Part shown: positions 37,908 to 47,407 of the stretch, one piece after another
Layout: each line of letters opens with the position of its first letter
Numbering within the stretch: the stretch's first letter is position 1
Assembly: GCF_003144395.1 (NCBI RefSeq)
Contig: NZ_PENZ01000028.1
Coordinates: forward strand, 186,001-250,000
Origin: Proteus faecis
Lineage (GTDB): Bacteria > Pseudomonadota > Gammaproteobacteria > Enterobacterales > Enterobacteriaceae
Direction of reading: 5' to 3'
Length of the DNA: 64,000 bases
Program-made: the position numbers and the translations under genes
Notes under the pieces: generated by a model
Databases searched by the model: none
What the model was told of the DNA's origin: nothing
Seen by the model: the letters and a program-made list of their open reading frames with translations, nothing else

Positions 37908-38068
37908 TGATTCAGATTAATATATTTTTTATATTATATTAATCTTGTGGGGGAGGAATTTCCACCACAGTTTCCTTTTTTCAATTATTGCGTGTTTATC
38001 TAAGCACTCAAAATTAAAATAAGAGGTAACAGATTCACGTTACCTCTTATTATATTAAACATAAAAAA

Positions 38069-38090
38069 GCCGACCCCAAATAGGGTCGGC
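38069..38090 (-). terminator. Terminator of the aga-kdu-glucuronyl hydrolase operon
   Basis: An 8-bp GC-rich perfect stem (GCCGACCC / GGGTCGGC) with a 6-base loop. On the minus strand it is followed by TTTTTT, 80 bp beyond the hydrolase stop. Confidence 0.85.
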
Positions 38091-38169
38091 ATCCTAAATA
38101 GGAATATATTGTGCGGAAGGCATATAAAGAGCAAAAAAACAAAGCGTCAATATCAAAGCGCTCGCAATT

Positions 38170-39231
38170 TTATAAAAGATTTAAAACTTCACTTCCTGCT
38201 AATAAATAAGCACCAGCACCATAATCCATATTATGTTCGAACTTCACTTCACGAGGGTTAAATGCCGGAAGTTGAACCCAACCTATCATGCCATTGTCAT
38301 GAATACAGGTTTGTAATGCTGACCATGCTCTATTTAATGCAGGAAAATACACCTCTTTCTCTAATATTCCCTGATTAATTCCCCATGCTAGCCCATAACA
38401 AAATAGCGCTGTTGCTGAACTTTCTGGTGCAGGAAAATTATTAGGATCGAGTAAACTGGTTCGCCAAAAACCATCTTCATGTTGATAATCAAGGATGGAT
38501 ATCGCTAATTCTTTAAACAGTGCAATATAACGTTCACGCCCATGATAATCATCCGGCATATATTTTAAGATACGAGGTATCGAAGCTAAAACCCAACCGA
38601 TACCACGGCTCCAAAATACTTTTTCACCGTTAGCTTCGCGCAATTCATTACCTTGATTATCAGGAATATAGCGATAATCACGGAAGATAAGCCCTGTTTC
38701 AGGATCACGTAAATGGTCAATCGCATCCCAATAAGCTGTGTGCATATAATCTAAATAACGTCGCTCATTGGTGATTTCAGCTAATGCTGAAAATCCTGGA
38801 GGTGCCATAAAAAGCGCATCACACCACCACCAATCTTCACGACCCGGTTTAGGATCATCAAGCATAATGTCGAATGCTTTAATGGTTGACTCAAGAATTT
38901 CAGATTGTTCAAAAAGTGGGCTTACGGCAAGGTAAGCTTGTACACAAACATGATCATCCGCAAAACGTGCATTAGGCCCCGTTCTAAATCCTGTATGCAA
39001 TGTGTAATTTAATACACCATTAAGATACTCTTCGTCTTGTGTTGCTTGCCATGCGGCACTTACGCAACTCCATAAAACACCACGTTCCCAATCAGTATCT
39101 TTAATAAAACGGGTTTTACCACTGCGACGGCGAACACTGCGAACTTGATTAGCCGATTGATAACGATACACTCGCTTCATGTTTTGCAATACAAACTCTC
39201 TTTGCAAAGTCTCTGTATTAGCGTATTCCAT
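38170..39231 (-). CDS. Unsaturated glucuronyl hydrolase (glycoside hydrolase family 88/105 type), cytoplasmic
   Basis: A 353-residue alpha6/alpha6-barrel hydrolase of the Glyco_hydro_88 superfamily. Active-site-type segments include FADDHVCVQAYL and REDWWWCDALFMAPPG. Such enzymes hydrate the 4,5-double bond of lyase-made disaccharides and so split off the uronic acid. There is no signal peptide, so it acts in the cytoplasm, which requires import of the disaccharide. The start at 39231 has GGAGAGG upstream; a longer reading would overlap kduD. GH88 and GH105 are hard to tell apart by eye; the WxCDALFMAPP motif leans toward GH105-like sequences. It is the last gene of the aga operon, after kduI and kduD. 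Confidence 0.88.
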   Translation of the reverse strand: MEYANTETLQREFVLQNMKRVYRYQSANQVRSVRRRSGKTRFIKDTDWERGVLWSCVSAAWQATQDEEYLNGVLNYTLHTGFRTGPNARFADDHVCVQAYLAVSPLFEQSEILESTIKAFDIMLDDPKPGREDWWWCDALFMAPPGFSALAEITNERRYLDYMHTAYWDAIDHLRDPETGLIFRDYRYIPDNQGNELREANGEKVFWSRGIGWVLASIPRILKYMPDDYHGRERYIALFKELAISILDYQHEDGFWRTSLLDPNNFPAPESSATALFCYGLAWGINQGILEKEVYFPALNRAWSALQTCIHDNGMIGWVQLPAFNPREVKFEHNMDYGAGAYLLAGSEVLNLL

Positions 39232-39248
39232 CCTACCTCTCCATGAAA

Positions 39249-40004
39249 TTAACGAGCTAACCAACCACCATCAACCGCAATGGTGTATCCATTAACATAA
39301 TCACTGGCTTTAGAAGCTAAAAAAATCGCAGGGCCAGCAACATCTTCAGGTGTTCCCCAACGTCCCGCAGGAATTCGCTCTACAATAGCTGCATTACGAA
39401 CATCATCAGCACGCAGAGCAGCAGTGTTATCTGTTGCCATATAGCCCGGGGCAATCGCATTTACATTGATATTATATTGAGCGAGTTCAGTCGCTAATGC
39501 GCGAGTTAATCCCATTACTGCAGATTTACTTGCGGTGTAAGAAGGAACACGAATACCACCTTGATAAGAGAGCATAGAAGCAATATTAATTATCTTGCCA
39601 CCCTCACCTTGTTTCACAAATTGGCGAGCGACTTTTTGAGATAAAAAGAACAGTGTTTTCTGATTAATATCAATCACATCATCCCAATCTTTTTCACCAA
39701 ATTCCAAGAGATCTTCACGACGAATAATTCCAGCATTATTCACTAAAATATCAATGCGCCCCATAACAGAAACGGCTTCATCCACCAGCGTTTGTAATCC
39801 ATCTTGTTTCATTAAATTTTGTGTAATGTAATGAAAACGACGCCCCAATGCCTCGACTTGTTGGCGAGTTTCAGGCGCATCTTGAATACCCACTCCAACG
39901 ATATCGGCACCCGCTTGTGCTAAGCCGATCGCCATGCCTTGTCCTAAACCTGTATTGCAACCTGTAACAATGGCAACTTTGCCATTTAAATCGAATAAAT
40001 TCAT
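39249..40004 (-). CDS. kduD: 2-dehydro-3-deoxy-D-gluconate 5-dehydrogenase KduD
   Basis: A 251-residue short-chain dehydrogenase (E. coli KduD is 253). It has the NAD-binding motif TGCNTGLGQG, NNAGIIRREDLLEFG, the active-site Ser of NIASMLSYQGG and the YTASK catalytic Tyr/Lys pair. It reduces 2,5-diketo-3-deoxygluconate to 2-keto-3-deoxygluconate, the second step for unsaturated uronates. I chose 40004 because MNLFDLNGKVA matches the family start and AGAGG precedes it; the frame is open for eight further codons upstream. It is read between kduI and the glucuronyl hydrolase in the long minus-strand operon. Confidence 0.94.
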   Translation of the reverse strand: MNLFDLNGKVAIVTGCNTGLGQGMAIGLAQAGADIVGVGIQDAPETRQQVEALGRRFHYITQNLMKQDGLQTLVDEAVSVMGRIDILVNNAGIIRREDLLEFGEKDWDDVIDINQKTLFFLSQKVARQFVKQGEGGKIINIASMLSYQGGIRVPSYTASKSAVMGLTRALATELAQYNINVNAIAPGYMATDNTAALRADDVRNAAIVERIPAGRWGTPEDVAGPAIFLASKASDYVNGYTIAVDGGWLAR

Positions 40005-40082
40005 GACGAAACCTCTAAGGTGTAGCAATTACTGCCACACCTTTTTATATGTAGGGTAAAAAGAAAATATGACTATTTGTGG

Positions 40083-40913
40083 TTATTTCAGATCTTTCAT
40101 TGCCACATGATCCATATCGTGGAATACCTGATTTTCACCAACCATTCCCCAAATAAAGGTATAAGATGCAGAGCCCACGCCAGAATGAATTGACCAGCTA
40201 GGGCTTATCACTGCTTGCTCATTACGAACAACTAAATGACGAGTTTCCGTTGGTTCCCCCATATAATGAAAAACCACATTGTCATCTTTCATATCAAAAT
40301 AGAGATACACTTCCATACGACGCTCATGGGTATGACAAGGCATGGTATTCCATAAGCTACCGGGCTCAAGAACCGTCATCCCCATGGATAATTGGCATGT
40401 TGGCAGAACTGAAGGGTGTAAGAATTTATAAATAGTACGAACATTACAGTTTTCTGCACTACCAATTTTTTCTGGTGATGCTTGCTGTTGTGTTATTTTT
40501 CGCGTTGGATAAGTATGATGGGCTGGCGCGCAATTCATATAAAAACGCGCAGGTGTTTCTACACTGTCACTAGTAAATTCAACACTTTTAGCGCCCATTC
40601 CGATATAAATCGCTTCACGAGCACCAATATCAAACACTTCACCATCGACGATCACTTTGCCGGCACCGCCAATATTAATGGCACCTAACTCACGTCTTTC
40701 TAAAAAGAAATCAACGCCTAATGCTTTACCTGCCATTAACGCTAAAGGCTGTGTTGTAGGAACAATACCGCCAACAATAATGCGATCTATATGGCTATAA
40801 GTGAGATTCATTTCCCCTTCACAGAATAGGTTTTCAATCAGGAACTCCTTGCGAAGTCCTTCTGTATCAAGCCTTTTAGCATGTTCACTATGAATTGGCT
40901 GACGAATTTCCAT
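40083..40913 (-). CDS. kduI: 5-keto-4-deoxyuronate isomerase KduI
   Basis: A 276-residue cupin isomerase nearly collinear with E. coli KduI (278 aa): the start [20 protein letters not shown] and the end [20 protein letters not shown] are family-typical. Zinc ligands are in [13 protein letters not shown] (two His and Glu) and a later His near SIHSGVG. It converts 4-deoxy-5-ketouronate, released by the glucuronyl hydrolase, to 2,5-diketo-3-deoxygluconate for KduD. The 38-codon open extension upstream of 40913 has no family match and overlaps agaA, so I exclude it. Confidence 0.95.
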   Translation of the reverse strand: MEIRQPIHSEHAKRLDTEGLRKEFLIENLFCEGEMNLTYSHIDRIIVGGIVPTTQPLALMAGKALGVDFFLERRELGAINIGGAGKVIVDGEVFDIGAREAIYIGMGAKSVEFTSDSVETPARFYMNCAPAHHTYPTRKITQQQASPEKIGSAENCNVRTIYKFLHPSVLPTCQLSMGMTVLEPGSLWNTMPCHTHERRMEVYLYFDMKDDNVVFHYMGEPTETRHLVVRNEQAVISPSWSIHSGVGSASYTFIWGMVGENQVFHDMDHVAMKDLK

Positions 40914-40957
40914 TATAAATACCTCATTTTTACAGATGGGTGCATAACTAAAAAAAG

Positions 40958-42127
40958 CTATGCATTTTCCCCGGATACAGAGTAAATATGATTTCCTCTG
41001 ATGAATGTATCGGTGAGATGAAAACACTCATCCACCACAGCAAAACTGGCTTGTCGCCCCGCTTTGATATAACCCAATTTATCGCCGATACCGAGATACT
41101 CAGCAGGGATCGCACTTGCCATTTGCACCGCTTCCCACTCAGGGACATGAGCGAGTTGCACCATGTTTCTTAATGCACTATCTAAGCTACAAGTACTTCC
41201 CGCCAAAGAGCCATCGGCGGTTTTGGCTTGACCTTGGGTGACGTTAACTGTTTGGGCACCTAGCGTATAATCGCCATCAGGTAATCCCCCCGCACGCATG
41301 CAATCTGTAATTAAAGCGAGTTGTTGGTAGCCTTTCATGCGATACGCTAGTTGCATCATAACGGGATGAACATGAATGCCATCTGCGATCAATTCCGCCA
41401 ATGCATCGTGATATAACACCGCACCACAACATCCCGGCTCGCGATGATGAAGTCCCGTCATACCGTTATACAAGTGCACGCCACAATCTGCGCCATGCAA
41501 AAATGCATCTAATGTTTGTTCATAAGTTGCCGCGGTATGCGCCACACTTGGCTTAATACTTCTTTTGACCAGCCAATCAATCGCCTCCATCGAGCCTTGA
41601 GCTTCGGGTGCAACAGCAACACGCAATAATGTGTCACCCGCACTTTCAAGCAGTGTTTCTAGCTCTGATATGGTTGGTGCTTTTAGATATTTCACCGGAT
41701 GCGAACCTCTATGGCGCTCCGTAAAATAAGGTCCTTCTAAAAAGCTACCGAGTAATAGCGCACCAGACGTTTGTGGTTTTGATAAAAATTCACGTACTTG
41801 TGACAATGCTTGGCGAATATCGTCCATCGGTGCTGTTACTGTTGTACCAACCCAAGCAACCACACCTGTTTTCACAAGCGCATCAGCAATGGTTTGTAAT
41901 CCTTGCTGAGTCGCATCCATTACATCCGCACCTTCACGACCATGAATATGAATATCCACAAAACCAGGTAATAACGATTTCCCTTTTAGGCGAATGATGG
42001 GGCAATCTGTTGGCGCTTGTGTGGTGATCGATTCAATAACATCACCTTTAACACGGACATAGCAAAGATAACGAATACCTTCTGGTGTAAAGGTTCTATC
42101 TGCCAAAATGGCATATCGCTGACTCAT
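40958..42127 (-). CDS. agaA: N-acetylgalactosamine-6-phosphate deacetylase AgaA
   Basis: A 389-residue amidohydrolase of the NagA/AgaA group. Metal-binding motifs are [13 protein letters not shown] (Glu in the active site), [23 protein letters not shown], and the catalytic Asp in [10 protein letters not shown]. It removes acetate from GalNAc-6-phosphate to give galactosamine-6-phosphate. The start overlaps the stop of the PTS IIA gene by four bases (ATGA), a sign of translational coupling. With AgaS downstream in the pathway, and not NagB, the assignment to GalNAc rather than GlcNAc is by context; sequence alone would allow either. Confidence 0.9.
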   Translation of the reverse strand: MSQRYAILADRTFTPEGIRYLCYVRVKGDVIESITTQAPTDCPIIRLKGKSLLPGFVDIHIHGREGADVMDATQQGLQTIADALVKTGVVAWVGTTVTAPMDDIRQALSQVREFLSKPQTSGALLLGSFLEGPYFTERHRGSHPVKYLKAPTISELETLLESAGDTLLRVAVAPEAQGSMEAIDWLVKRSIKPSVAHTAATYEQTLDAFLHGADCGVHLYNGMTGLHHREPGCCGAVLYHDALAELIADGIHVHPVMMQLAYRMKGYQQLALITDCMRAGGLPDGDYTLGAQTVNVTQGQAKTADGSLAGSTCSLDSALRNMVQLAHVPEWEAVQMASAIPAEYLGIGDKLGYIKAGRQASFAVVDECFHLTDTFIRGNHIYSVSGENA

Positions 42128-42558
42128 AAACCGTCTTCTTCTTCAACATCATTGCTGTTGATTTGAGCCAATTGCTCGCGAATATCTTGAATACTTTCTT
42201 GACCTATTTCGCGTAACGTTTGTACTAACTCTGCCGTTGAACACCCTTCTCGTTCAAAAGTTGCATTAACTATCATCGGTAGATTCACACCCGCTAACAC
42301 TTCAACAGCTGGGTTTTGCATCATAATTGCCATCGCACGATTACAAGGGGTTCCACCGGGTAAATCTGTTAAAAAGAGGTATTGCTGGCATGACATTGAG
42401 TCAATCGCTTCACGCATTTTTTCTTCTAATTCATCGGGGGAAATTGACTCAACAAAATCGATAAACGCAATATCTTCCTGTTCTCCAGCAATCGCTTTTA
42501 CAGCTGATGCCATACCAGAAGCAAAATTAAGATGCCCTGAAACAATAAGACCTATCAT
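42124..42558 (-). CDS. agaF: PTS mannose-class EIIA component (GalNAc/disaccharide-specific)
   Basis: A 144-residue cytoplasmic PTS EIIA domain. The phosphorylated histidine is His9 in LIVSGHLNFASG, and a conserved LTDLPGGTPCNRA segment is near residue 82. It takes phosphate from HPr and passes it to the EIIB subunit. In this operon IIB, IIC, IID and IIA are separate genes in the order IIB-IIC-IID-IIA as read, similar to the agaV-agaW-agaE-agaF set of other bacteria. It overlaps agaA by four bases. The sugar specificity is inferred from context. Confidence 0.92.
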   Translation of the reverse strand: MIGLIVSGHLNFASGMASAVKAIAGEQEDIAFIDFVESISPDELEEKMREAIDSMSCQQYLFLTDLPGGTPCNRAMAIMMQNPAVEVLAGVNLPMIVNATFEREGCSTAELVQTLREIGQESIQDIREQLAQINSNDVEEEDGL

Positions 42559-42657
42559 GAGTGACTCCTTGCGGGCAACAGAACACTCTCCTGCCCGTTT
42601 ATAGCAAGTTAATAATGTATTTCGATTAACAATAATGACGGCGATAAAGGTTCTCTG

Positions 42658-43548
42658 TTATAAGAATCCTAATACGTGACCGACAACGCCAAAGGCTAAG
42701 GTTGAGAAAATCAATACCGGAGGCTTACCCCAAAAACCGGTGCTTTTCACCATTTTGTACATCAGGAAAACTAAGCACAGAGGCAGTAAATTCGGCATAA
42801 TTTTATCAAAGAGCGCGGTTTGCAATTCAACCACCTTCCCTCCCAGCTCTAACGAGGCGGTGGTTTGCACCTTGATAAAGGTCGCGGAGAGCGCACCAAT
42901 GACAAAGATCCCCATAATATTGGCGGCTTTAGCCAGTTTTTCAGTAGCATCACTCATATTGACCATCGCCGCTGTACCTGCGCGATAGCCCATGAACATC
43001 AGCCCGAAATACACTAAAAAGTGCACAATTTGGTATAAAAAGAAGAAAACAAAAGGCCCTGCAATTGACCCTTCCATTGCAATGGAAGCACCTAATGCTA
43101 ATGTCAGTGGCATTAAGGTCATATGGTCAATCGCGTCACCAATACCCCCAGTTGGCCCCATGCCTGCAACTTTCATCACATTAACAGTAGAAGGTTTCTC
43201 TTTATTTTCTTCCATTGCAACGGCTGTTCCTAATAGGAAGGTAAACAGCTTTGGACTTGCATTAAAAAACTGTAGATGGTTTTTTAATGATGTTGCATAG
43301 TCACGTTTGTTATTTCCGTGGATTTTTTTCAATGCTGGAATAATTGAGAACGCAAACCCGCCACCTTGCATACGCTCAAAGTTGAAGTTACCTTCCATAA
43401 ACAAGCCACGGAACGCACACTTCCAGAGATCACCTTTAGTGATCACTTTTCTGACTGTGGTATCTTGATACTCGTCAATGCCATCAATCAAAGAACCCGT
43501 TTCTGGTTTATCCTGCGTTTTCAATGCGGTGCTGTTATCAGATACCAT
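42658..43548 (-). CDS. agaE: PTS mannose-class EIID membrane component
   Basis: A 296-residue membrane component with the EIID family segments AFRGLFMEGNFNFERMQGGG, GIGDAIDHMTLMPLTLALG and several C-terminal helices. With EIIC it forms the sugar channel. I place the start at 43548 (MVSDNSTALK), where GAGGA sits eight bases upstream; this overlaps the end of the EIIC gene by 11 bp. The upstream in-frame extension to 43626 lies wholly inside EIIC and has no family match. The letter assigned (agaE vs agaD) follows the agaVWEF naming and is conventional only. Confidence 0.92.
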   Translation of the reverse strand: MVSDNSTALKTQDKPETGSLIDGIDEYQDTTVRKVITKGDLWKCAFRGLFMEGNFNFERMQGGGFAFSIIPALKKIHGNNKRDYATSLKNHLQFFNASPKLFTFLLGTAVAMEENKEKPSTVNVMKVAGMGPTGGIGDAIDHMTLMPLTLALGASIAMEGSIAGPFVFFFLYQIVHFLVYFGLMFMGYRAGTAAMVNMSDATEKLAKAANIMGIFVIGALSATFIKVQTTASLELGGKVVELQTALFDKIMPNLLPLCLVFLMYKMVKSTGFWGKPPVLIFSTLAFGVVGHVLGFL

Positions 43549-44305
43549 CTTCGAAATCCTCATTCTGCTGACTTGAATTTTTGTTATTACCACTAAAGAA
43601 GAAGTAAAGTGCTGCGGCTGACGCACCTAAAATAGCGACCGCCATAATTGGAAGTTTGAGATAAGTCGTCATCACGAAGCCAATAAAGAACACACCCGCC
43701 ACTTCTTTCGACCACATAATTTTTAGCAACATGGCGAAACCAATTGCAGGAACCATTTTCGCGCCAATACCTAGGCCTTCCAGCAAGACTTTGGGGGTAT
43801 TTTCATCAATCCACTGAGCGGCATGTTCACCGAAATAAACCGTAACAAAAGCAACCAAAGCATAAAGTAATGAACGCACCGTAATCGTAATGATCAGAAG
43901 TCGTGAAACACCTGCTGCATCGGCTCTTTCTGCATATCTATCGGCTTTTCCCATAGTGAAAGCTGTCATAGCAAAGAAACCAATCACCAACATTTGCATT
44001 AACACAGCAATTGGCATACCAATCCCCATAGCAACTTCAGGTGATTGATTTGTCATTACAGCAAAAGCAACAGCAGCAATAGTGCCAAGTGTTACATCGG
44101 GTGGCTGAGCGCCAGCATTAGGTACAAGTCCTAACCAAGCGAGTTCTAATGTTGCACCTGCAATCAATCCAATTTGCATATCCCCCATAATCAGGCCAAC
44201 AACAGGCCCTGTAATTAATGGTCTGTGAATATTTAATGCAACGTCATACTTATCTATACCGCAAAAGAAGGCCCATAAAGCCACTAAAGAAGCTTCAAAA
44301 ATCAT
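43538..44305 (-). CDS. agaW: PTS mannose-class EIIC membrane component
   Basis: A 255-residue integral membrane protein with about eight hydrophobic segments and the EIIC signatures IHRPLITGPVVGLIMGDMQ near the N-terminus and LEGLGIGAKMVPAIGFAML. It forms the substrate path together with EIID. The start has GAGGA at good spacing. A short hairpin (44318-44335) lies between this gene and the EIIB gene. Confidence 0.92.
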   Translation of the reverse strand: MIFEASLVALWAFFCGIDKYDVALNIHRPLITGPVVGLIMGDMQIGLIAGATLELAWLGLVPNAGAQPPDVTLGTIAAVAFAVMTNQSPEVAMGIGMPIAVLMQMLVIGFFAMTAFTMGKADRYAERADAAGVSRLLIITITVRSLLYALVAFVTVYFGEHAAQWIDENTPKVLLEGLGIGAKMVPAIGFAMLLKIMWSKEVAGVFFIGFVMTTYLKLPIMAVAILGASAAALYFFFSGNNKNSSQQNEDFEDGI

Positions 44306-44317
44306 AAATAATCCTCA

Positions 44318-44335
44318 AACCTGCTAACGCAGGTT
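44318..44335. repeat. Hairpin between PTS EIIB and EIIC genes
   Basis: A perfect 7-bp stem (AACCTGC / GCAGGTT) with a TAAC loop. T-rich only on the plus strand, so it would not stop the minus-strand operon; it may protect or process the mRNA, or block antisense transcription. Confidence 0.6.
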
Positions 44336-44352
44336 TTTTGTTCAGGAATTTA

Positions 44353-44847
44353 TCAGGCTGATGCGAGCGCTAACACATCAACAGGTGTCTGATCGGGAGT
44401 GTTTTGAATTGTGCAAGTCACACCATTTGCGACAAGGCTTTTAAATGCATCAATATCAGCATCATTGACTGATACAGTTTTCGCAATTTGGCGTTTCCCT
44501 TCATGAAAGTGCATATTGCCAACATTACAGTGAGTAATAGGCACACCACCTTCCACTAAACGGGCAACATCTTTCGGGTTATTACACAAAACAAAAATTT
44601 TCTGACGAGGAGATGCTTTACTAATAACATCAATCGTTTTTTGAATAGAGAAGAAGCGAACAGCGTATTCACCACCTGCTGACGCTTTCATTCCTGCTTG
44701 CATAAATGCGGCATTAGGGCCTTCTGCTGCATCATCATTAGCCACTAAAATCAGGTTTGCTTCTGTATGTTTACCCCATGTAATGCGGATTTGACCGTGG
44801 AGTAAACGTTCATCAATGCGGGTCCAGACAATATTTGGTGTGTTCAT
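44353..44847 (-). CDS. agaV: PTS mannose-class EIIB component
   Basis: A 164-residue soluble EIIB domain with its phosphorylated His17 in RIDERLLHGQIRITW, the standard EIIB-mannose-class signature. It phosphorylates the incoming sugar as EIIC/EIID transport it. It sits between agaS and the EIIC gene in the operon. Streptococcal relatives of this IIB/IIC/IID/IIA set import unsaturated glycosaminoglycan disaccharides, which makes the same role attractive here. Confidence 0.92.
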   Translation of the reverse strand: MNTPNIVWTRIDERLLHGQIRITWGKHTEANLILVANDDAAEGPNAAFMQAGMKASAGGEYAVRFFSIQKTIDVISKASPRQKIFVLCNNPKDVARLVEGGVPITHCNVGNMHFHEGKRQIAKTVSVNDADIDAFKSLVANGVTCTIQNTPDQTPVDVLALASA

Positions 44848-44876
44848 GATTAGCTCTCTTATTATATTTTATTAAT

Positions 44877-46061
44877 TTAAAGCAGACTGTGTGTCGTCTT
44901 TTTGAGTGAGAACGGATAAATTGTGACGCCTTGTACAACGCGGTTGATTTCTCCTGTCGGAGACGGGTTATCAGGCGTATTCCCTAGTGCAATAGAACTG
45001 TGAAATGCGAATGATTGTGCCAACATCAAGTAAGGGAACAATAACGCCACATCAGAACAGTTCTCTAACGCTGGAATATAAACAAAACTCTCGGCTGAAA
45101 AAGCGTTATCATTTCGTGCGGTGATCGCGATCACCTTGCCTGATGCATTATCGTGAATAACCTCTCGTAATAAGTCTGTCTCATATTGACGTGTATAAGG
45201 ATCATTAGAGAAAAACATTACCACTAAAGTTTCTTTATTTACGATAGACTTAGGTCCATGTCGAAAGCCTAGTGGAGTATCAAAACTCGCGACCACTTTA
45301 CCTGCCGTAAGCTCTAACATCTTCAATGCGGCTTCTTGTGCTAAACCTTGCAATCCACCACTTCCTAGATAAATAACCCGTTTAAACTTACCGGCATATT
45401 TATCCCTAATAATTTGATTTGCTTTATTAAACTGCGCCTTATAGTGATTAAAAAAGGGGGCGATAGAGTCACTAAAGACGTTATCACCTAAGAAAATAGT
45501 CACAGCCGCCATCATCATGGATGAAAAGCTAGAGGTCATTGCTAAAGAACGGTCATTTGATTCTTCTGGCATCAACAATGCCAATGCACTGCTATTATTT
45601 TGGCAATACTCATAAAGCTTGCCATTGGCATTACATGTCAGCACTAAGTGATAACATTGAGATAAACATTCAGTTGCAACATCTAATGCCGCCACACTTT
45701 CAGGGCTATTACCCGAGCGAGCAAAAGAAATTAATAATGTAGGAATATCTTCCGCTAAATATTCTTGTGGATCAGCCACCAAATCAGTTGTTGCAATCGC
45801 ATCTACCCGACGTTTTGTATGACCACTTAAAATAGGGGCTAATGCTTTTCCAGCAAATGCTGATGTGCCAGCACCAGTTAAAATAATTCGCGCATGAGGT
45901 ACTGCGAGCGCTTTATTTAAAAAAGATGCAATATCATCACGTTTTTCCTTCACTGACTGCCATGTTTTCTTCCAACATTCTGGTTGTTGTTCAATTTCTT
46001 TCGCAGTCCAAAATGCATTCAATTGCTCTAATTGAGCGGTCTGATAACTTAAATATTCCAT
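44877..46061 (-). CDS. agaS: Galactosamine-6-phosphate deaminase/isomerase AgaS
   Basis: A 394-residue protein with two SIS domains. The motifs ILTGAGTSAFAG and SFARSGNSPESVAA in the first domain and YLGSGGLQGLAQEAALK plus FRHGPKS in the second are those of AgaS. It turns galactosamine-6-phosphate into tagatose-6-phosphate and ammonia. I start at 46061 with AGGGA upstream; the next in-frame start adds only four residues. It lies 12 bp downstream of agaZ. No agaI gene is present, in line with AgaS being the real deaminase. Confidence 0.93.
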   Translation of the reverse strand: MEYLSYQTAQLEQLNAFWTAKEIEQQPECWKKTWQSVKEKRDDIASFLNKALAVPHARIILTGAGTSAFAGKALAPILSGHTKRRVDAIATTDLVADPQEYLAEDIPTLLISFARSGNSPESVAALDVATECLSQCYHLVLTCNANGKLYEYCQNNSSALALLMPEESNDRSLAMTSSFSSMMMAAVTIFLGDNVFSDSIAPFFNHYKAQFNKANQIIRDKYAGKFKRVIYLGSGGLQGLAQEAALKMLELTAGKVVASFDTPLGFRHGPKSIVNKETLVVMFFSNDPYTRQYETDLLREVIHDNASGKVIAITARNDNAFSAESFVYIPALENCSDVALLFPYLMLAQSFAFHSSIALGNTPDNPSPTGEINRVVQGVTIYPFSLKKTTHSLL

Positions 46062-46073
46062 GGTTTCCCTCAA

Positions 46074-47354
46074 TTAATGGACATAGCACGCATCGGCATA
46101 AACCGATAACACATCACGAATTTTCGCAATAACAAAAGATCTAGGCGATCCGTCAATCATGCCTTCTCTAAATTGGGTAAATTGATAAGGCAGATATTGG
46201 CTCAGTAATGGCAATGGAATTGGTTTAACGGATAAGTTATCCATGAGTGTGTCGATGGCGGCATTAATTTCAGCATCAGGCCAGTAATAACGAATGCGAT
46301 CACTAAAGCTATATACTCGGGCAAAGGCTTGTTGATGCTCATCACCATGATAGTATTTTTGCCAAAAACCTGGCTCACGGCACATCAGTTGCTCCATTTT
46401 TTCACGTAATCTAGAGCACTGTTCTTGAGGGAATAATGTTTCTTCAATGGAGCAAAGTGCGTATAAACCTTCACGCATTGCAAAGGTGAGTGCGGGTCCT
46501 ACTTTTAAAATGGCAAAGTGATCATGGACTAGCTGTTTATAAGCATCTTTAGTTTGATAATCAGTAGAATGAGCTTCGAAAACAAGATGAGAATAATCAT
46601 TTACCACTTGGCTTAATGCTTGTGCTTCTTCTTGTTGATAATCAATGATACCCGTATGATCAAATTCAACACCGGGTTGAACCACCAAACCAATAACGCG
46701 TTCCCAGCAATCACCAACACCCACATCATGAAAAGCTTGGCGATGACACTCCAATGTTTTACGTGCAGCATCAGGCGAAGTCACTTCAACAGTATCAAGT
46801 TCTTCAGCAGCGCCCCCAGGGACGGGGACTTCTGTACCAACAACATAAACAATATCACTTGTACCAAATGTCTCTTTTGCCGTATTTTCTGCAATTACCG
46901 CGAGGCGAGCGGCACGAGATGCCACAATTTCATCCGTCAAAGGAATGGGGTCATCAGCACAAGACATACTGCAATCAAGATGGATTTTCTTAAACCCCGC
47001 GGCAACATAATGTGCAATCAACACATCTGCATTTGCCATCGCATCTTCAGCATTAAGGTGTTGCCAGCGATTAGGCCCTAAATGATCGCCACCAAGAATA
47101 AGCTTCTCGATAGGAAAACTGACATTTTTCGCCTGTTCAATAACATATTGGTAGAAGTCAGCGGGGGTCATTCCCGTATAACCACCAAACTGATCAACCT
47201 GATTAGAGGTGGCTTCAATTAGCAGAAAGGAATCATTATCCAGCGCTTGTAATAGAGCTGCTTCTATTACTAAAGGATGGGCAGAACAAACAGAATAAAT
47301 ACCATTCTGTTTGCCTGATTTATGTTGCTGAACAATCTTTTCTAAAGGATGCAT
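46074..47354 (-). CDS. agaZ: Tagatose-1,6-bisphosphate aldolase, non-catalytic subunit AgaZ/KbaZ
   Basis: A 426-residue member of the GatZ/KbaZ family (E. coli KbaZ is 426). Family segments include [45 protein letters not shown] and [11 protein letters not shown]. It is the subunit needed for full activity and stability of the class II aldolase AgaY, which is encoded 6 kb away on the other strand at 53239. Older annotations call such proteins tagatose-6-phosphate kinases, which is not supported by the fold. It is the first structural gene after agaR. Confidence 0.93.
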   Translation of the reverse strand: MHPLEKIVQQHKSGKQNGIYSVCSAHPLVIEAALLQALDNDSFLLIEATSNQVDQFGGYTGMTPADFYQYVIEQAKNVSFPIEKLILGGDHLGPNRWQHLNAEDAMANADVLIAHYVAAGFKKIHLDCSMSCADDPIPLTDEIVASRAARLAVIAENTAKETFGTSDIVYVVGTEVPVPGGAAEELDTVEVTSPDAARKTLECHRQAFHDVGVGDCWERVIGLVVQPGVEFDHTGIIDYQQEEAQALSQVVNDYSHLVFEAHSTDYQTKDAYKQLVHDHFAILKVGPALTFAMREGLYALCSIEETLFPQEQCSRLREKMEQLMCREPGFWQKYYHGDEHQQAFARVYSFSDRIRYYWPDAEINAAIDTLMDNLSVKPIPLPLLSQYLPYQFTQFREGMIDGSPRSFVIAKIRDVLSVYADACYVH

Positions 47355-47360
47355 TAAATA

Positions 47361-47403
47361 CTAACTCCATAATCAACACCGGCGGTGTTGCTAATGGAGT
47401 TAG
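47361..47403. repeat. Two-tier palindrome between agaR and agaZ
   Basis: The outer arms CTAACTCCAT / ATGGAGTTAG form a 10-bp stem enclosing an inner 6-bp stem AACACC/GGTGTT. It occupies nearly the whole 53-bp gap. There is no T-run, so an mRNA-processing or attenuation role in setting the ratio of agaR to the structural genes is more likely than termination. Confidence 0.7.
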
Positions 47404-47407
47404 CAAA

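Noticed and set aside
40914-41027. N-terminal extension of KduI by 38 residues
   Set aside because: The extension overlaps agaA, has no family match, and the internal start at 40913 gives the standard KduI N-terminus.
46620-47081. A 153-codon open frame on the plus strand opposite agaZ
   Set aside because: It is antisense to a clearly coding, family-conserved gene, has no ribosome-binding site, and its translation has no recognisable domain.
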